A stretch of 64,000 bases of DNA. Source: Echinococcus granulosus. Lineage: Eukaryota > Platyhelminthes > Cestoda > Cyclophyllidea > Taeniidae. The notes under the pieces are model-generated. The model was not told where the DNA came from and searched no databases. It saw only the letters and a program-made list of their open reading frames with translations. The stretch spans positions 68,668 through 132,667 of the forward strand of contig NW_020170425.1 in the NCBI RefSeq assembly GCF_000524195.1, written 5' to 3'. Of this stretch, positions 48,566-60,487 are shown in pieces; position 1 is the first letter of the stretch; each line of letters begins with the position of its first letter. A program made the position numbers and the translations under genes.

Positions 48566-49850
48566 CTAATGGAGTTTAGTGTATTTACTCAAAAATATGG
48601 TACAATCCACGAGGTCAACTGTTGCTGCCGCGACCAGTCTGCGAGACAGAACGTCCGCATTATTATGAGCATTTTTTTCTGTATTGAACAGAAAAATTAT
48701 ATTGTTGCGGTTTTTTGTACCAGAGTGCAACTGAACGACCGATCCTATTGTTCTTAACCTGGCGGGTGGCTGATGGTTAGTTCTAACAATGAATCTCCTC
48801 GCTATCAAGTAATGTCTAAAGTGTCTAACTATTGAGTTGATAGCGAGCGGTTCACATTACGTCGCACTTTTCTGCCTCATTTTTTTGCTGAGCCTAATAC
48901 TCGCATAGACGACGTGTTCCCTTCCTTCATCCTTTGTCCCTTTGTGAGAGTATATCGCCCACGTCCTTGTCGTTCGCATCCATATCCAGTACAAACGGTG
49001 GGGCGCTCGAATCGAAGTTTGGCAATGCTTGAATGGGTGCAGAGTAGAGCATTCGCTTCAGTACTTTAAACGGTTCATCTTGCTTTTTCTCCCACTTGAA
49101 ATGCTTTATCGCCTGCTTTTCTGTTAATTCATGCAACGGGCTGACGATCTTAGCAAAACCTTTTACAAAACGCATGCTGTCGTTTTCCAAACCTAGGAAA
49201 CTGCAGAGCTCCGTCAGATTGGTTGGTGCTGGCCATGTCCTCACTTGTTCTGTCTTCAGTGACTGTCATCCTAACTGACGAGACCGTATGTTCCAGGAAC
49301 TGACCGAGCGCTGCAGAGGTCGGCAGTTCTTCGAGTTGAGGGTTAACTCCGCGTCTCGCAAGCGGTCCAACACAAATTCCAGATTGGCATTACGCTCTTG
49401 GATATCCCTACCAAAAAACGAGAATTTAATCGGGACAGATTGTACAATGTTTTGGGCATAAACCAGTTAACGATTTTTGTATCAGGCGTTGAAAGGTGGC
49501 CGCTGTCTTAGAGTCCAAAGGACATCGTTTGGAACTCAGGATGTCCGTTCGGCAACATATGAGCTATCTTCTCCCTATCCATTTCTGATATTTTCACCTA
49601 CCAGCAACCTGATTTTAAGTCCGGGGTGGAGAACCACTTTGACCCATGTGAGGAGTCTAGTGAGTTCTTTCTGTGGGGTAGTGGGGATATGCCCTTCTTA
49701 GTCGCTGCGTTTAGCTTCCCACAGTCGATGTACAATCGTAAGCTACCGCTGTTCTTCTTTACCATCGCCATCGGAGAGGCCCATGGCGACTTCGATGGCT
49801 TTATAACCCCTCCTCTAATCCTCTTTCCGAAATGACGGGTTACTCTTAGT
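48566..49850 (-). pseudogene. Ty3/gypsy pol remnant: reverse transcriptase and RNase H
   Basis: Translated on the minus strand in shifting frames, the region shows gypsy-family landmarks in order: GVIKPSKSPWASPMAMVKK, SLRLYIDCGKLNAATKK, HGSKWFSTPDLKSG, FQTMSFGL (RT core, about 49.84-49.54 kb); FVLDRLRDAELTLNSKNC (about 49.37 kb); the RT-RNase H linker TNLTELCSFLGL, RFVKGFAKIVSPLHELT; LDMDANDKDVGDILSQ (RNase H start, about 48.95 kb); and NADVLSRR (about 48.64 kb). In-frame stops interrupt it (for example after DLKSGCW and FGL), frames shift, and the YxDD box is not recognisable, so it cannot encode an active polymerase. One open piece, 49244-48927, is still continuous. Confidence 0.88.
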
Positions 49851-50924
49851 AGAGGAGGTGGTATGCATCTAGGTGGATGTTAGATGAGTCTACCTTCACA
49901 GCTATCAATTGCATGTTTGACGATACTTGTTCGTCCCACCTCAACACCTTGTCATGGGAATATGTTTGCTTGCTTAATCAGTAATTCTTGGGGCTCTTTT
50001 CCTTAATTATTAGTAACGTGAGTCAGCTGTGCGCAAAGGTCACCTAGGTTCTCCATGAGTATGGCTGAGGCTTCAAAAAGGGCGTTTCAGATGCCATCCG
50101 TGTCATTTTTCGGCAGGGCAAAACAGCGGTGTTGACTTCGGTGCTTTGTTAGCATGGAAAAGGTGCCTTCCACAGAATTCACTGTCCAAGTTTCTTTCCT
50201 TTTACTACCATCCCCCTTCCCTCTGCTTAAGTAATCTTGTAAAATGATAAACGGTCCTAATCTTGTTACAATGGGTGGGGAAAGCCTGAAGATTTACCAT
50301 TGATTTAGCTACTTCTGAGCCAAGAAGGAAACTGCATGGACGTCCTTCTTGTTCACCTAGGCCTAGCATAAATGAATGGGAGCCGTTCGGGAGCAAACGT
50401 GATAGGGAAAAGGCTCACCAAATCTTGGAGTATAGCGCGAAGGAGCACGATGTGAGAGTGCTGGGTTTGACCGTCCGTTGAGCGTGTGGTGAAGTGGGGC
50501 CGTACCGAGTTTCTGGTGTTTCTCGGTTGCAAACTTGACCAGCTGACTAGGCGTATTGGTCTTTATGCATCAGAGCTTCTCAGCCATGATGAGTGGTCGG
50601 ACTCCGCGTTTGATCTGGATATTTATCCAGGTGGGGACCCTATTTGGAGGTGAGCCTTTAAAGTCACGTTCCGCTAGAAGTTGAGGATTCCTAGCGTATT
50701 CTTCATCACTATCTCCGGCTTTTTGGTAACGAAGGTGGGAGTCTCTGGCGAGGGTCCGCTCTTCTTGATCAGTGACAAGTTAAGTTAGTTGTAGCAGCAT
50801 TGTTCGATGTCTGTGTCGTGGATGATGCCGACTTCTGTTGTAGCGGCAAACAATCTTGGCGGAAGGCACGGAAGATTGGGGATATTCTTTGGCGTTGAGA
50901 TTAAAGGTAGAGGTTGTATTTGTG

Positions 50925-51035
50925 GTTTTAAGCCACTCCCCAATTTTCCTCCTCTTCGGCCTCCAAACCCTTTGAATGAAGAGGTTGATTCAATAGGGAC
51001 ATGTTTATTGGTCGGAATTAAGGGGAACTAGTAGT
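50925..51035. repeat. candidate LTR-like repeat, copy B
   Basis: Partner of the copy at about 47.31-47.44 kb, in the same orientation and 3.6 kb away, on the side where the 5' LTR of a minus-strand element would lie. Similarity fades after about 51.04 kb. Confidence 0.55.
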
Positions 51036-51130
51036 TTAAGGGGGACTGAGCACTGAACTTCTCTCTACCTCGGGAAATTCTGACTACCCCCATCAGGAGG
51101 TCAAAGTTACATGCGCGCTGCTTGCCTAAC

Positions 51131-54100
51131 CAGGTGTATTTAGGCATCATAAGTGTTACACTCAATTCACCAATTTATCGCATCAAATGAAGATTTTAAA
51201 AATGGTTTCGTAATACATTGATTGTTTGGTTTGGTCGGATGTATGTGGTCTTCCCGGGCATTATGTCTTCCTTAGTACTACAGTTTATTGTTAGAATTCG
51301 ATTTTAGAATTTAACATAACTTTTTTTCCTTTTATTGAACTTCCTAGCCACATTAGTTAACCCCTTCTTCTACCCTTTTTTAATGCTAGTGACAATTTTA
51401 AACTAGTATGCTAATCTTAGGTTCACCGCTCCAGTCTTGAGCCTGGAATTATATCCTCTAAATTATTTCCTGATTGAGTTTCTGTTGGTGAAAGCTTACT
51501 GCCACTGTGCCGTAACTGACTTCATTTTAAATTTTGTGGTTCATGCTTTTTATTGGAAGCTTTTAATTCCCTGATTCCCTCTTGTACCGGGATGTTTTCC
51601 AATTTGTATTCATCAAGGGGATTTAAACTTTTGCTATCCAATTGCATTCTCGTTTAAGAAATCGCTCCGATTCTGAGAACTAATCCCGTCAGGCCGCAAA
51701 GACTACGATTTTTGGCAAATTCTTTGTCTAAAAGTTAGAAGCCATTGCGTAAACTAAGACCTTTGAAATGAAGGACCTTTATGGCCGTTTTGACTGGGTG
51801 GATGAATACTAGATTCCAGAATTTGCTTCAGAAGTGGTGTATAGGATTAAGTATTTCTACCACCTTAAAAGGAACTTGTTTTTGGTGGCATTCCAAAAGT
51901 CTAGGGGGCGACGAAGTCTATTAACAGCTTTCATAAAATGGAATTTGCGATTATGATGGTAGGAATGAGTGATTCAATGTCTGGAAAAGTGTCTAATTTT
52001 GCTTATATAGGGCGTGATCAATGGTTCATACCCGTTCTCCCATGTTTTCAGTGACGCTGTTTGTGAGTCGTGTAATCAGTCCTTGGCCGGGGAGTCTCTC
52101 CTTTCTAGTCCCCGTGATTACAGTAGGCATCTACGTGCTGTGATAGATCTAACCTAGCAGATTCCAAAGAGCATTGATGGACAGCGTCGATTGGTGGAAC
52201 GTAACTTACCTGTCCCTGTGCGTTCTTATTTCAGTTCTGAACTGATTAGGTACACTGTTTAGCTTTGATCTGTCTTACTGATTGGCTAAAAGGAAGAATT
52301 TATTGTGATTTACTGCGGCTAATAGTGCATCAATATAAGGAAATGGTCCGTTTACACGACTCACTTTCAGTTAAATTACCCAAATCATCGCTTTACACTC
52401 CACTGATGTCCCGAGTTGATCACGCAACTCCAGTGGTTTTATAAAAAAAACTGCCTCGTGGCGATGGATCATAGGTCTTTATACAAAGAACAAAATTTGT
52501 AATCCTATTAGCAACGGCAATCAATTACAAAGTCCAAAATAGGTAAAGCCAAAGTGTCGCGGCTATCGCCTCCCAAACTTGATAATTGAACCTATCCTAT
52601 AATTTACAATAGCCCGCTGTAGTCTCTCGATATGCTAAATAAACCCATATAGATTGTGATCTTTGACACACTCTTTTTCGCCTCTATTTGAATATTATGC
52701 GATTTCAAAGTTCCTTATTCGCATACATCTTTGAAAACATTTCGACCTAAGGGGTTGGATTGTTCTTCTCTCGGAGGCAATTTTACAGTTGTCTGCGTCT
52801 TAAATATAAAGTAGTTGATGCTTTTTAAATTAAGTTGATAAGAGCATTATTAATTAGTGCATTCCTCCATTTAGATCATATTTATGCAACCGTCACTTTT
52901 TTGACATCCTTCTATCAATGCCACCTCTTATCAACGCACACACGATGGCAGTCGTGTGTGCTTGGTCTACACTAAGGAAGCCTGCAGGTAGCCCCACTCA
53001 GGCACACTTTCCGTTAGGCAGCGGCATCACAAATGTTTCTGGGACCTTCCTTAAGCTAAGTAAATATTAATCGTCTAGGTACTTCAATGAAACTTCATTA
53101 TACAGTAAAACTAGTGTGGACCAAGAGAAGCTTGTGATATTCTAAGTACTTAAAGTCACATAATCTTGTTTTTATCTAGCCACTGGCAATTACTGCTATG
53201 AGTGTATTTTAGTAAAAAGTTTTGGATGAAGGAGCCGAGATCTCTTACTGACAATAGGTGATTTCATTACAGCACTTCGTAGGAGAAAATTGGGGCGCCT
53301 ATTCACCAAATGCAATCACAAATCCTCCTTTTTTTATTGGAGGCAGCGTCTTATCAAGAGACACAAGCAGAACCCAAGAAGTTACTACAAATCGAATTCA
53401 AAATTAAAGCGCGGTTTTTTTAGACAATGGTAACAGAAACCAAATTCTCTGTGATAAGATGGACAAAAGGCCATAGGAAATGTAGTGAGAATTTTCAACC
53501 TGTTAATTGCATTATTTTTACCTCACTTTTATTTATTAGTCCTGACTAAAATCCAAGCTAATCTAAATTGAAGTATCGTCACAGGAGACGCAGTTTTGGC
53601 GAAATACGTATCTCATTTTATTACACTCTGATTCCCATGGAATTTTTATAAAGTTAGTTTACCGTGTTGGAAGTAATAAATAAGGGGGTTTATCGCATAA
53701 TACACTGCCTGCGATAGAGGTTTGCACGTTTCCACGTTTCCTCAGTACTGTGAGTGTCTGATAGTCTCCGATTGGGAATGATTTCAAGAGTGAAACTGTA
53801 AAATGTCAATGTCTGGTCAGACAAACCTCTGCCACGATTTATCAGCAAACGTGTAATGCATCGTCCTACTGTGGGCCATAGTACTTTTTATTGATGTCTT
53901 AGCGTTTTACAAACATCAGTTGTAATATTTAAAGTTGAGAGCAATTTCGTAACTGATCTCTTGTAATTTTATGGTTTCACCGGAGGATTTGGAGGCACTG
54001 GGCATTATTTCGAGATCAACTTTTCTGGTCCACATGTGAATAAAGCCAAGATTTTGCCACTTTTACGATGGTTTCGTTTTTATCAGAATTAGTTATTTTC

Positions 54101-55369
54101 TTATCGTCTTTTCAACTTACTTAGTGTCTAAGTGGCATACTTTGTAATACATGTTTGTTTGAACACATCTTTTACATGAGAACACGAATTTTCTAATGGA
54201 ATAGTTAGGGATACGTATACTCTGAACGTGTGTTCCTTTGATCACTGTACCCTGCATAGTCAGTCTACTCGTTCCAAGGGAATGAAGGCCAGGGAGGAAG
54301 AGATGAACACAGAATCTATCACACCCACATATTTGCTATGCTTACCATAAAAATCTGTAATGAATATTTGTGATGTAATAAGCTGGTTGTTTGATTCTCG
54401 GTGTTAGTAAAGGGGACACTTAGGTGCTTCACCATTGTACCTTTGTCGGGCCAACTGGCCTCCAGGGCATGCCAGTAGCCCTAATCTCTTCTGTGTGTCG
54501 AAAACTTATTCCGTCTGAGCATCATGTCTTCTTTCGTCTTCGGGAGAGTCTCAGGGCGCATCAATAACATACTCCTGAATAAAATCTTTCGAAATTTCCT
54601 AAAACATTTTTGCCCTAGCGAAAATATGCAAATTAGGATGCTAGGAGACGAGTCGGAACAAATCACTGGTGGAAGACGCTAGTTATCAAGAAAGGCAGCT
54701 CTGCTAACAAAGCCACGAATTTTGGCTCAAAACAATGGTTTAGAAAGCAAGCCATTTAATTTTAATAAGCAGTTTCGGGAGAGCCTTCTAAAAAAACAAC
54801 TGAAAAAGCGTATTCTGGACAAATTGTAGATGGCAATGCAGATTACCAATTTTGTCTCGACAAAACACCTTTACTACCATGTTAATGGCTATCAGAAGGC
54901 TAAAAGCATCGCTATAATAAAACATTGGAGAAAAATGTGTCAAATTAAGTTATTTATTTGACACCAAAATTAATAACAAAATGCGAATAAATTAGTGGAT
55001 TTCGGTACTCACGTATTTCACACCAGGTAACATGTAAGCACGAAATTCAAAGTTATGATATTCATTAAATTCGATTTTCAAGACATTAACTAATTCTTAA
55101 GTTAATGCAATCGATCGTACTCATAAAATAGAGTTTGGGAGATTTTAATGATATTCAGAGGAATAATAAACTATAGTCAAGTCAAAAATAACTCTGAAAA
55201 CAGCGGAAGTTTATCATTTTACAATAGTTAATAACTCTAATGTACACAAGATTGTAGCGAAAAGAAAATATCAAGGTAAAGAATGCAAGATTGTATTAGT
55301 AGAAAGAGGGTCCCTGGTTAATGTGTAAAAAGACTCCACTTCACCTCGCAAGTGGTTAAGTATGAATGT
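51131..55369. other. 4.2 kb intergenic region, no gene recognised
   Basis: No exon with credible splice sites or domain similarity on either strand; frames are short and stop-rich. It contains the small hairpin at 52.94 kb. The left part may include further degraded transposon sequence, but I could not identify any domain. Confidence 0.35.
52936..52961. repeat. perfect hairpin, 10-bp arms
   Basis: GCACACACGA, a 6-nt loop TGGCAG, then TCGTGTGTGC. It is in an otherwise featureless intergenic stretch. It is short enough to be a chance product of CA-rich sequence. Confidence 0.7.
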
Positions 55370-56486
55370 CTAGAGACCAATTCGACCGAACTCTGCCTCC
55401 TCCAGGTCTCTGGCCTCGAAGTAGTCCAAATGCTGCCCTTTCCACAGTTCCCTGTAGTCTGCCTGATGTAGCAGACAAACGCGAGCTGGAAATTGAATTT
55501 CACCGGTTTGCGAGGAAAACCTTTGCCGGCGCAGCCATCGCACACACATCCGTGCAGAATCCATAGGCTGTATCACGAGGCCCTGCTCACGTCTTTCCTT
55601 GAACCACGCTCGCGCCTTCGGATCCCCTTGCTCCTTCTCCAACTGATCATACATTGCAGTCAAAAGGGGACCCGGAGAATAGATAAAAGCAGAGATAGAG
55701 GGCCGATCAATGACCAAACACTTGAGATGCATATCCCGTGCAGCTTTGCTACAACAGTAGGTAAGCATGTGTGAAAGTGGTTTCACCGCAGCGAGGCTAG
55801 AGATGGTGAGAATGGTGGTAGGTGGGTGGGAGGTCTTTTCCACCATTGGGGCGACATGATGGAGGAAGACATTGGTGAGGATAATCTGGGAGAAGAGATT
55901 GACGCGAAAGTACGACTCCAGATCGACCGTGGAAAGATGTTCATCAGCGCGGATCTTTATGTTGCCCAGAGTGCCGGCATTGTTGACCAAGAGGTTCCAC
56001 TGGGGCTGATTGCCACTGGCACACTTCGCCATTGCGTCGTAGATTGGCTGCAGTGTGTTTGAAAGGGTCACAGCATCTGCTGTATTCATGTCCAGATGCT
56101 CACCACCGTCGAAGTAGACAGCAACGCTTGTTGTACCATTTTCTGGTATCGATGCAATTATCTAAGAAAAAAAGTGGAAAAATATGTCAATGATTGTAAA
56201 CACTCTATGAGGTAAAAGAGGCATGGGAAAGGATGGAAAGGAGTGTCCACCTCGCTTTCTGTTTCACAGAGGGCATTCATGTCACGACCGAGGAGAAAGA
56301 AGGTGAGGGAGACGGCAGGGGGGCAGTGGCAGAAGCGCGGCTCGGCCACTTCCCTCAATAGCTGAATGCAAAAGGCCCTACCAAAACCGCGGCTGGCCCC
56401 CGTCACCACGACAAAGCAGTTTGCATTCGACCAGGGTGCCGCCTCCCTAAATGACTGGCCACACGTGCACTTGGGTTCCTTTACAT
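55370..56486 (-). CDS. SPR: sepiapterin reductase-like SDR enzyme, 5' end missing
   Basis: NADPH-dependent short-chain dehydrogenase expected to make the last reduction in tetrahydrobiopterin synthesis. Two exons, 56486-56251 and 56161-55370, are joined in phase 0 and end in TAG at 55370-55372. Seen: the Rossmann glycine motif TGASRGFGRAF, LVNNAGTLG, the serine region ISSLAAVKP, the catalytic YCCSKAARDMH (YxxxK, with the KAARDM typical of SPR), and SPGPLLTAMYDQL. The family usually ends just after a segment aligning with FSSQTGEIQF; here about 38 extra residues follow, ending EFGRIGL. They are either a real extension or a retained intron (an AG acceptor before GCAGACTAC would be possible). 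Exon 56486 starts after a TCTTTTAG acceptor in phase 1 with no ATG, so at least one short 5' exon lies further up and was not found. Confidence 0.85.
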
Positions 56487-59400
56487 CTAAAAGATTACGA
56501 AGCACGTCAAGTTAAGAAGTAATGTCTCAGGGACCCACACATGCAGCAGGACATTTGTTAAGTCTGTCCTATATTGACAATAAGTTTGGGCTTGTTGTGG
56601 GAAAAAGGATACACGTATAAGTGACCTTGCCCCTTTTCACAGTCTTTATTTGTTATATACATGAGCAAAATATTATAGTCGAACACTGCCTTAAAACCAA
56701 AAGGCATATGGATGATTTGGAGAGGACATCGTTAGGGTGATAATGTGGTCATAGTTGTGAAACGCAATAGAAAGTCAAAAACTTTTCGGTATTTCACTCG
56801 TACTTAATAAATTATGGACCCTAGAAATGATAGCTTGTTTTAAACAATTCAGTAATATAAATAGGTGTTCCTAAAATGTTTGGCTAGTAATTCCTCATGT
56901 AATAAGTTTCAAGCAGAAAAACTGGTTTCAAATATGTTAAACATAACTTCACATGCCTTTAAGAATATTCCAATTAGGGACCAAAGCAGTGGTCACGTGC
57001 CAACAGAGACTAAGCAATTCATGTGATTTTAAGGGTATAAGTTTATGCGCCCCGTAAAAAAACTCCATATTTGTCCCAAGTCTAACAATAGCCAGATTCA
57101 CCGCAATGCAGAAACGAATATTTTGAAATAATCTACAAATAAACGACCGAATTTCACCCATTCAAGGGAGGAATAAAGATAAATGAGATCACCACAAGAA
57201 TATAGCAACATGATCAGCATAAGATCTGTTTGTGGGTGTACGACCAAAAGGATCGTTATCAGCGTAGGTGAACGGGTCAATAGGGTGAAAAAATGTATAA
57301 GTGGTGCAACACCCATTTTATTCATAGGCGAGGTATTCCAGCACATTGAGGTAACATTCTATAGCATTACAGAATACATGAAATAGCAACCAATGGTATG
57401 GTATGCGTTCAATTCTAAAGAATAATTTTGATTCAAGCATTCCAAATAATTAAACACCTGTCACTAATCAAGTAAGCACGGCGGTACATTAGGGTCCATC
57501 GTTTATCAGGTAAAAATGCGTACTTCATTTTTGCAAAAACTGAATATCTCGCTTTATGACAATGGCCTTCTTACCCATTGACTTGATACCCAGCTACACG
57601 TAGGCTAGTAGAATGCGGGCTAAGGATTAATAAAATAGGCTGATCTCAAGGTTGACACAATAGTTGTTTTTGTTGACTTAATATAACAATATTTCGAAAA
57701 TACAAAGTACAAAAGTAATTATTTGCGTTTGTGATTTTAATGTATGGTTTTAAATGCCTTGGCTGTTGTGGTAACAGCCATTATGTGGATCCCACGACTA
57801 AAATTTCTCGAATGAGATTATGAAGCACTAACGAGTAATGTTTGTGGATTTGTCAAAGTGGTACTAGTTGGATACAATCTAAGTGTGTTTTGCACGGTAC
57901 ATCGCACTGACCAGCAACTTTCAACTCACTTTATTTTAACTAATTGTTAATGCTTATTCAGATGTTTAGCTTGATAATTGGATTCAGTCCATCTCGTTTA
58001 CCATTTAATTTCATTATTAAGTAATTCTTTAAATTATTTTTAATTTTGCATGAAGAATTTGTCTTGAGGAGAGCACAAAACATGTCTGGATAGAACGGCT
58101 GTGTAGCGTCCCAAGACTCCCTGAAGACGAAAGAAGACACAATACTCAAGCAGAATATATATTCAGCGCAGCGAGGGCATCTGGGCTATTGGCATGGCCC
58201 AGAAGGCCAGCCCACCCAGTGAGGTACAAGGGGGCTAATTCAAATTACAAAAGTGGGGCCTCACCAGAACCGAAGGATAAACCACTATCGTATTGCAGCT
58301 GTGGTCAAAAAGACATAAGACGAAGGTGAAAGGATCTACGTATTCGAATTACAGTTAAAATTGTCATTGTTCCGATGTGAGCATTAACAGTTAATGGTGA
58401 AAATTGGCATCCCCCTACCCATAATATCCTGCTAAATCACTACTTTATTCTGCTGATCCATAATTCTAATAAATGTTTTGGTCACATAGTACCATCAACA
58501 TCTTGAGTATTGTTTCGATGTTCCTAAATCTATTGTTTCAAAGAATTTTCCTGCAGCTAAGACATGCTTGAAGTATGGTCAACTGAGTTAACATAATTCT
58601 GCATGATTAAGGGTGATTTTTCATGGATAGTTTATGGAATTTAACCGCGCAAAGCTTATGTTCGAGATATTGATCTTTCTTGAGTGGTTGATTATTCCAT
58701 AAGCTCTCCTGAATATGTTGTGGACATAGGGTTTTCTTCATCGTAATGCTTTAATAATTTATTTAACTTTGCGTTTGTTTCCTCAGTCACTTACAACTCC
58801 GAAGTTTTGATTCTCACTCAGCATTGTGGCCGCCGGGCTATTCCTGCATGTAATTACGGCATTTTCTGCCGTACTACTGTGAATTACGACTTCAGGAAAG
58901 ACTCGGAAGTGCTACATGCATAAAAGACTCAGTTACTGCAAAAGATGAGATTGTATTTTTAAAAATTCTGTCCCTGATTTAAAAGTATCTGATAAACTTT
59001 GTCTTAGATTAAGTCAAACTAATGTTTCCCTTCTCATTGCCAAATACAGTGCTGTAATTTGGCATTTTCAAAAGTAGCTATTCTATAGTCTTGAATAAAA
59101 TAAAAATGACTAGCTAGTGAATGGAGAGCGGTGAAGTCTTCGGCGGTTTATAGAAGCATTAGAGTCGGTGAATACTTTTAGATTCAGCTCGTGTTCAACG
59201 TATTTGCATTCACTGGGGGTGGACCCGGGTTATGCGTCTCACAATGCTTCACCCTCAACGGCGGCTTTAAGCGCGGCACATAACATCGGTGGTGCCTTCT
59301 CCTTCAACTTCCTCGTTCATCCAATTTATCCATCCTCTCATTTTTATCGTCGAGATGATATATGACCTTAATGTTAAGATACTCTCCGCAGCGGATTAGG

Positions 59401-60440
59401 GATCTACATTGAGCTTATTACACGATTTCACATTTCGAAGAAATTTTTGTCCAAAAGTGTAGCTACTTGATAAAGCATTCAATTTGAATTAGCTTCACAG
59501 GGATAATATTCAACACTCAGCTCGCCTTGTCAACTCTTCATTTTATTATCATCGGGCCGCTTGCCTGGGTTTCGTCCAATTACTAGGATCGTAGGAACGA
59601 TTTCGTTTCATTATAACAAATTATCCAGCTTCCTGATTGACCCCTTCGAATCGATCACTTCAGTTGCTAGCTATCACAACGCGAAATTAAGGTTATTACT
59701 TGGGTAAACTTTCTGTGATGAGGCTTAGCAGGATAAGCTTTGATATGCATCTTGGCATCATGATAAGGGAATTGGGATTGTTTTTGTCTCAACTGAATTT
59801 GCTTACTGCTGTCAACAATGAAGTACTCGAGGCCCTCCTGACGATGCTATACGATACATGAGTAGGATAAAAATTTTATCGCTATTGCACAGAGGCGCTG
59901 CTGGGCTGTTGACAGAAATTACTCGGCCGCAGCGCCATGCTAACAAAGTGGTAGCCTGAATTTACAGAGGCTGGGGTATCAGCGCTCTAAAACGCTATAT
60001 TAGATGTTTCAACAAGTCTTGATAAGCTTTAGCATTTCGAAAAAGCTAATTAGTACTTGATAATTGCATCCAAATATTTGTATTTCAGCAGTACAATGAA
60101 AGCATTCCTATTCTATAAATGTGTTAACACCACCTGCAAAATTTTTGCAATTAACTTTTTCATTGATGCAATGAAATTGAAAAGCTTCTTGGTTCTTGTT
60201 ATTCACGAAACTTAACAACAGCTCAGTTGATTATTATTGTAGATTAACTGGAGAACAATTGCGGATTAGTTTCATTTAATGTTATTCTAAGCGCTCGAAT
60301 AGAATTTCAATGCGAACATGTTAAAGCTTCAATTAATGATATCTTAATATAGAAGTGGTGAGTCGGTCACAATATGCATTTTTTGCAGTCTTTTACCTCT
60401 GAATTTAAGTGCCGTAGAAAAGTGGAAATGTTTTGTACAA
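56487..60440. other. 4 kb without a supported gene
   Basis: This should contain the first exon and promoter of the sepiapterin reductase-like gene, neither of which could be located. It holds the second copy of the dispersed repeat. Open frames near 57.0-57.4 kb and 59.17-59.37 kb lack family similarity and splice context. Confidence 0.35.
58063..58300. repeat. dispersed repeat, copy 2
   Basis: Second copy of the repeat seen at 47655-47882, same orientation, with an estimated 65-75 percent identity by eye and small indels. No retroelement coding remnant is visible next to this copy, which favours a solo LTR or a non-autonomous element. Confidence 0.7.
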
Positions 60441-60449
60441 AAGTGACAC

Positions 60450-60455
60450 TTTATT
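60450..60455 (-). terminator. polyadenylation signal candidate for the bHLH-Orange gene
   Basis: TTTATT on plus (AATAAA on minus) lies 33 bp beyond the stop codon at 60488. Its usage is inferred. Confidence 0.55.
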
Positions 60456-60487
60456 TTTAAAAATCTTTAATTAAATAGGAAAAAAGT

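Larger units (their letters stand above)
47313..51130 (-). mobile_element. decayed Ty3/gypsy-type LTR retroelement (extent approximate)
   Basis: Minus-strand remnants of reverse transcriptase and RNase H sit between two diverged sequences in the same orientation (near 47.31-47.44 kb and 50.92-51.03 kb), the positions expected for 3' and 5' LTRs of a minus-strand element. The order RT (about 49.85 kb) then RNase H (48.6 kb) going down in coordinate agrees with this. No integrase motif, gag zinc knuckle or primer-binding site was recognised, so the termini are a guess. Confidence 0.55.

Noticed and set aside
47877..48579. plus-strand frames beside the retroelement
   Set aside because: They lie where the integrase of the minus-strand element should be, but neither strand shows an HHCC zinc finger or DDE pattern that I can recognise, so no domain is claimed.
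55493..56062. plus-strand frames across the sepiapterin reductase exon
   Set aside because: Antisense of the well-supported SDR coding exon.
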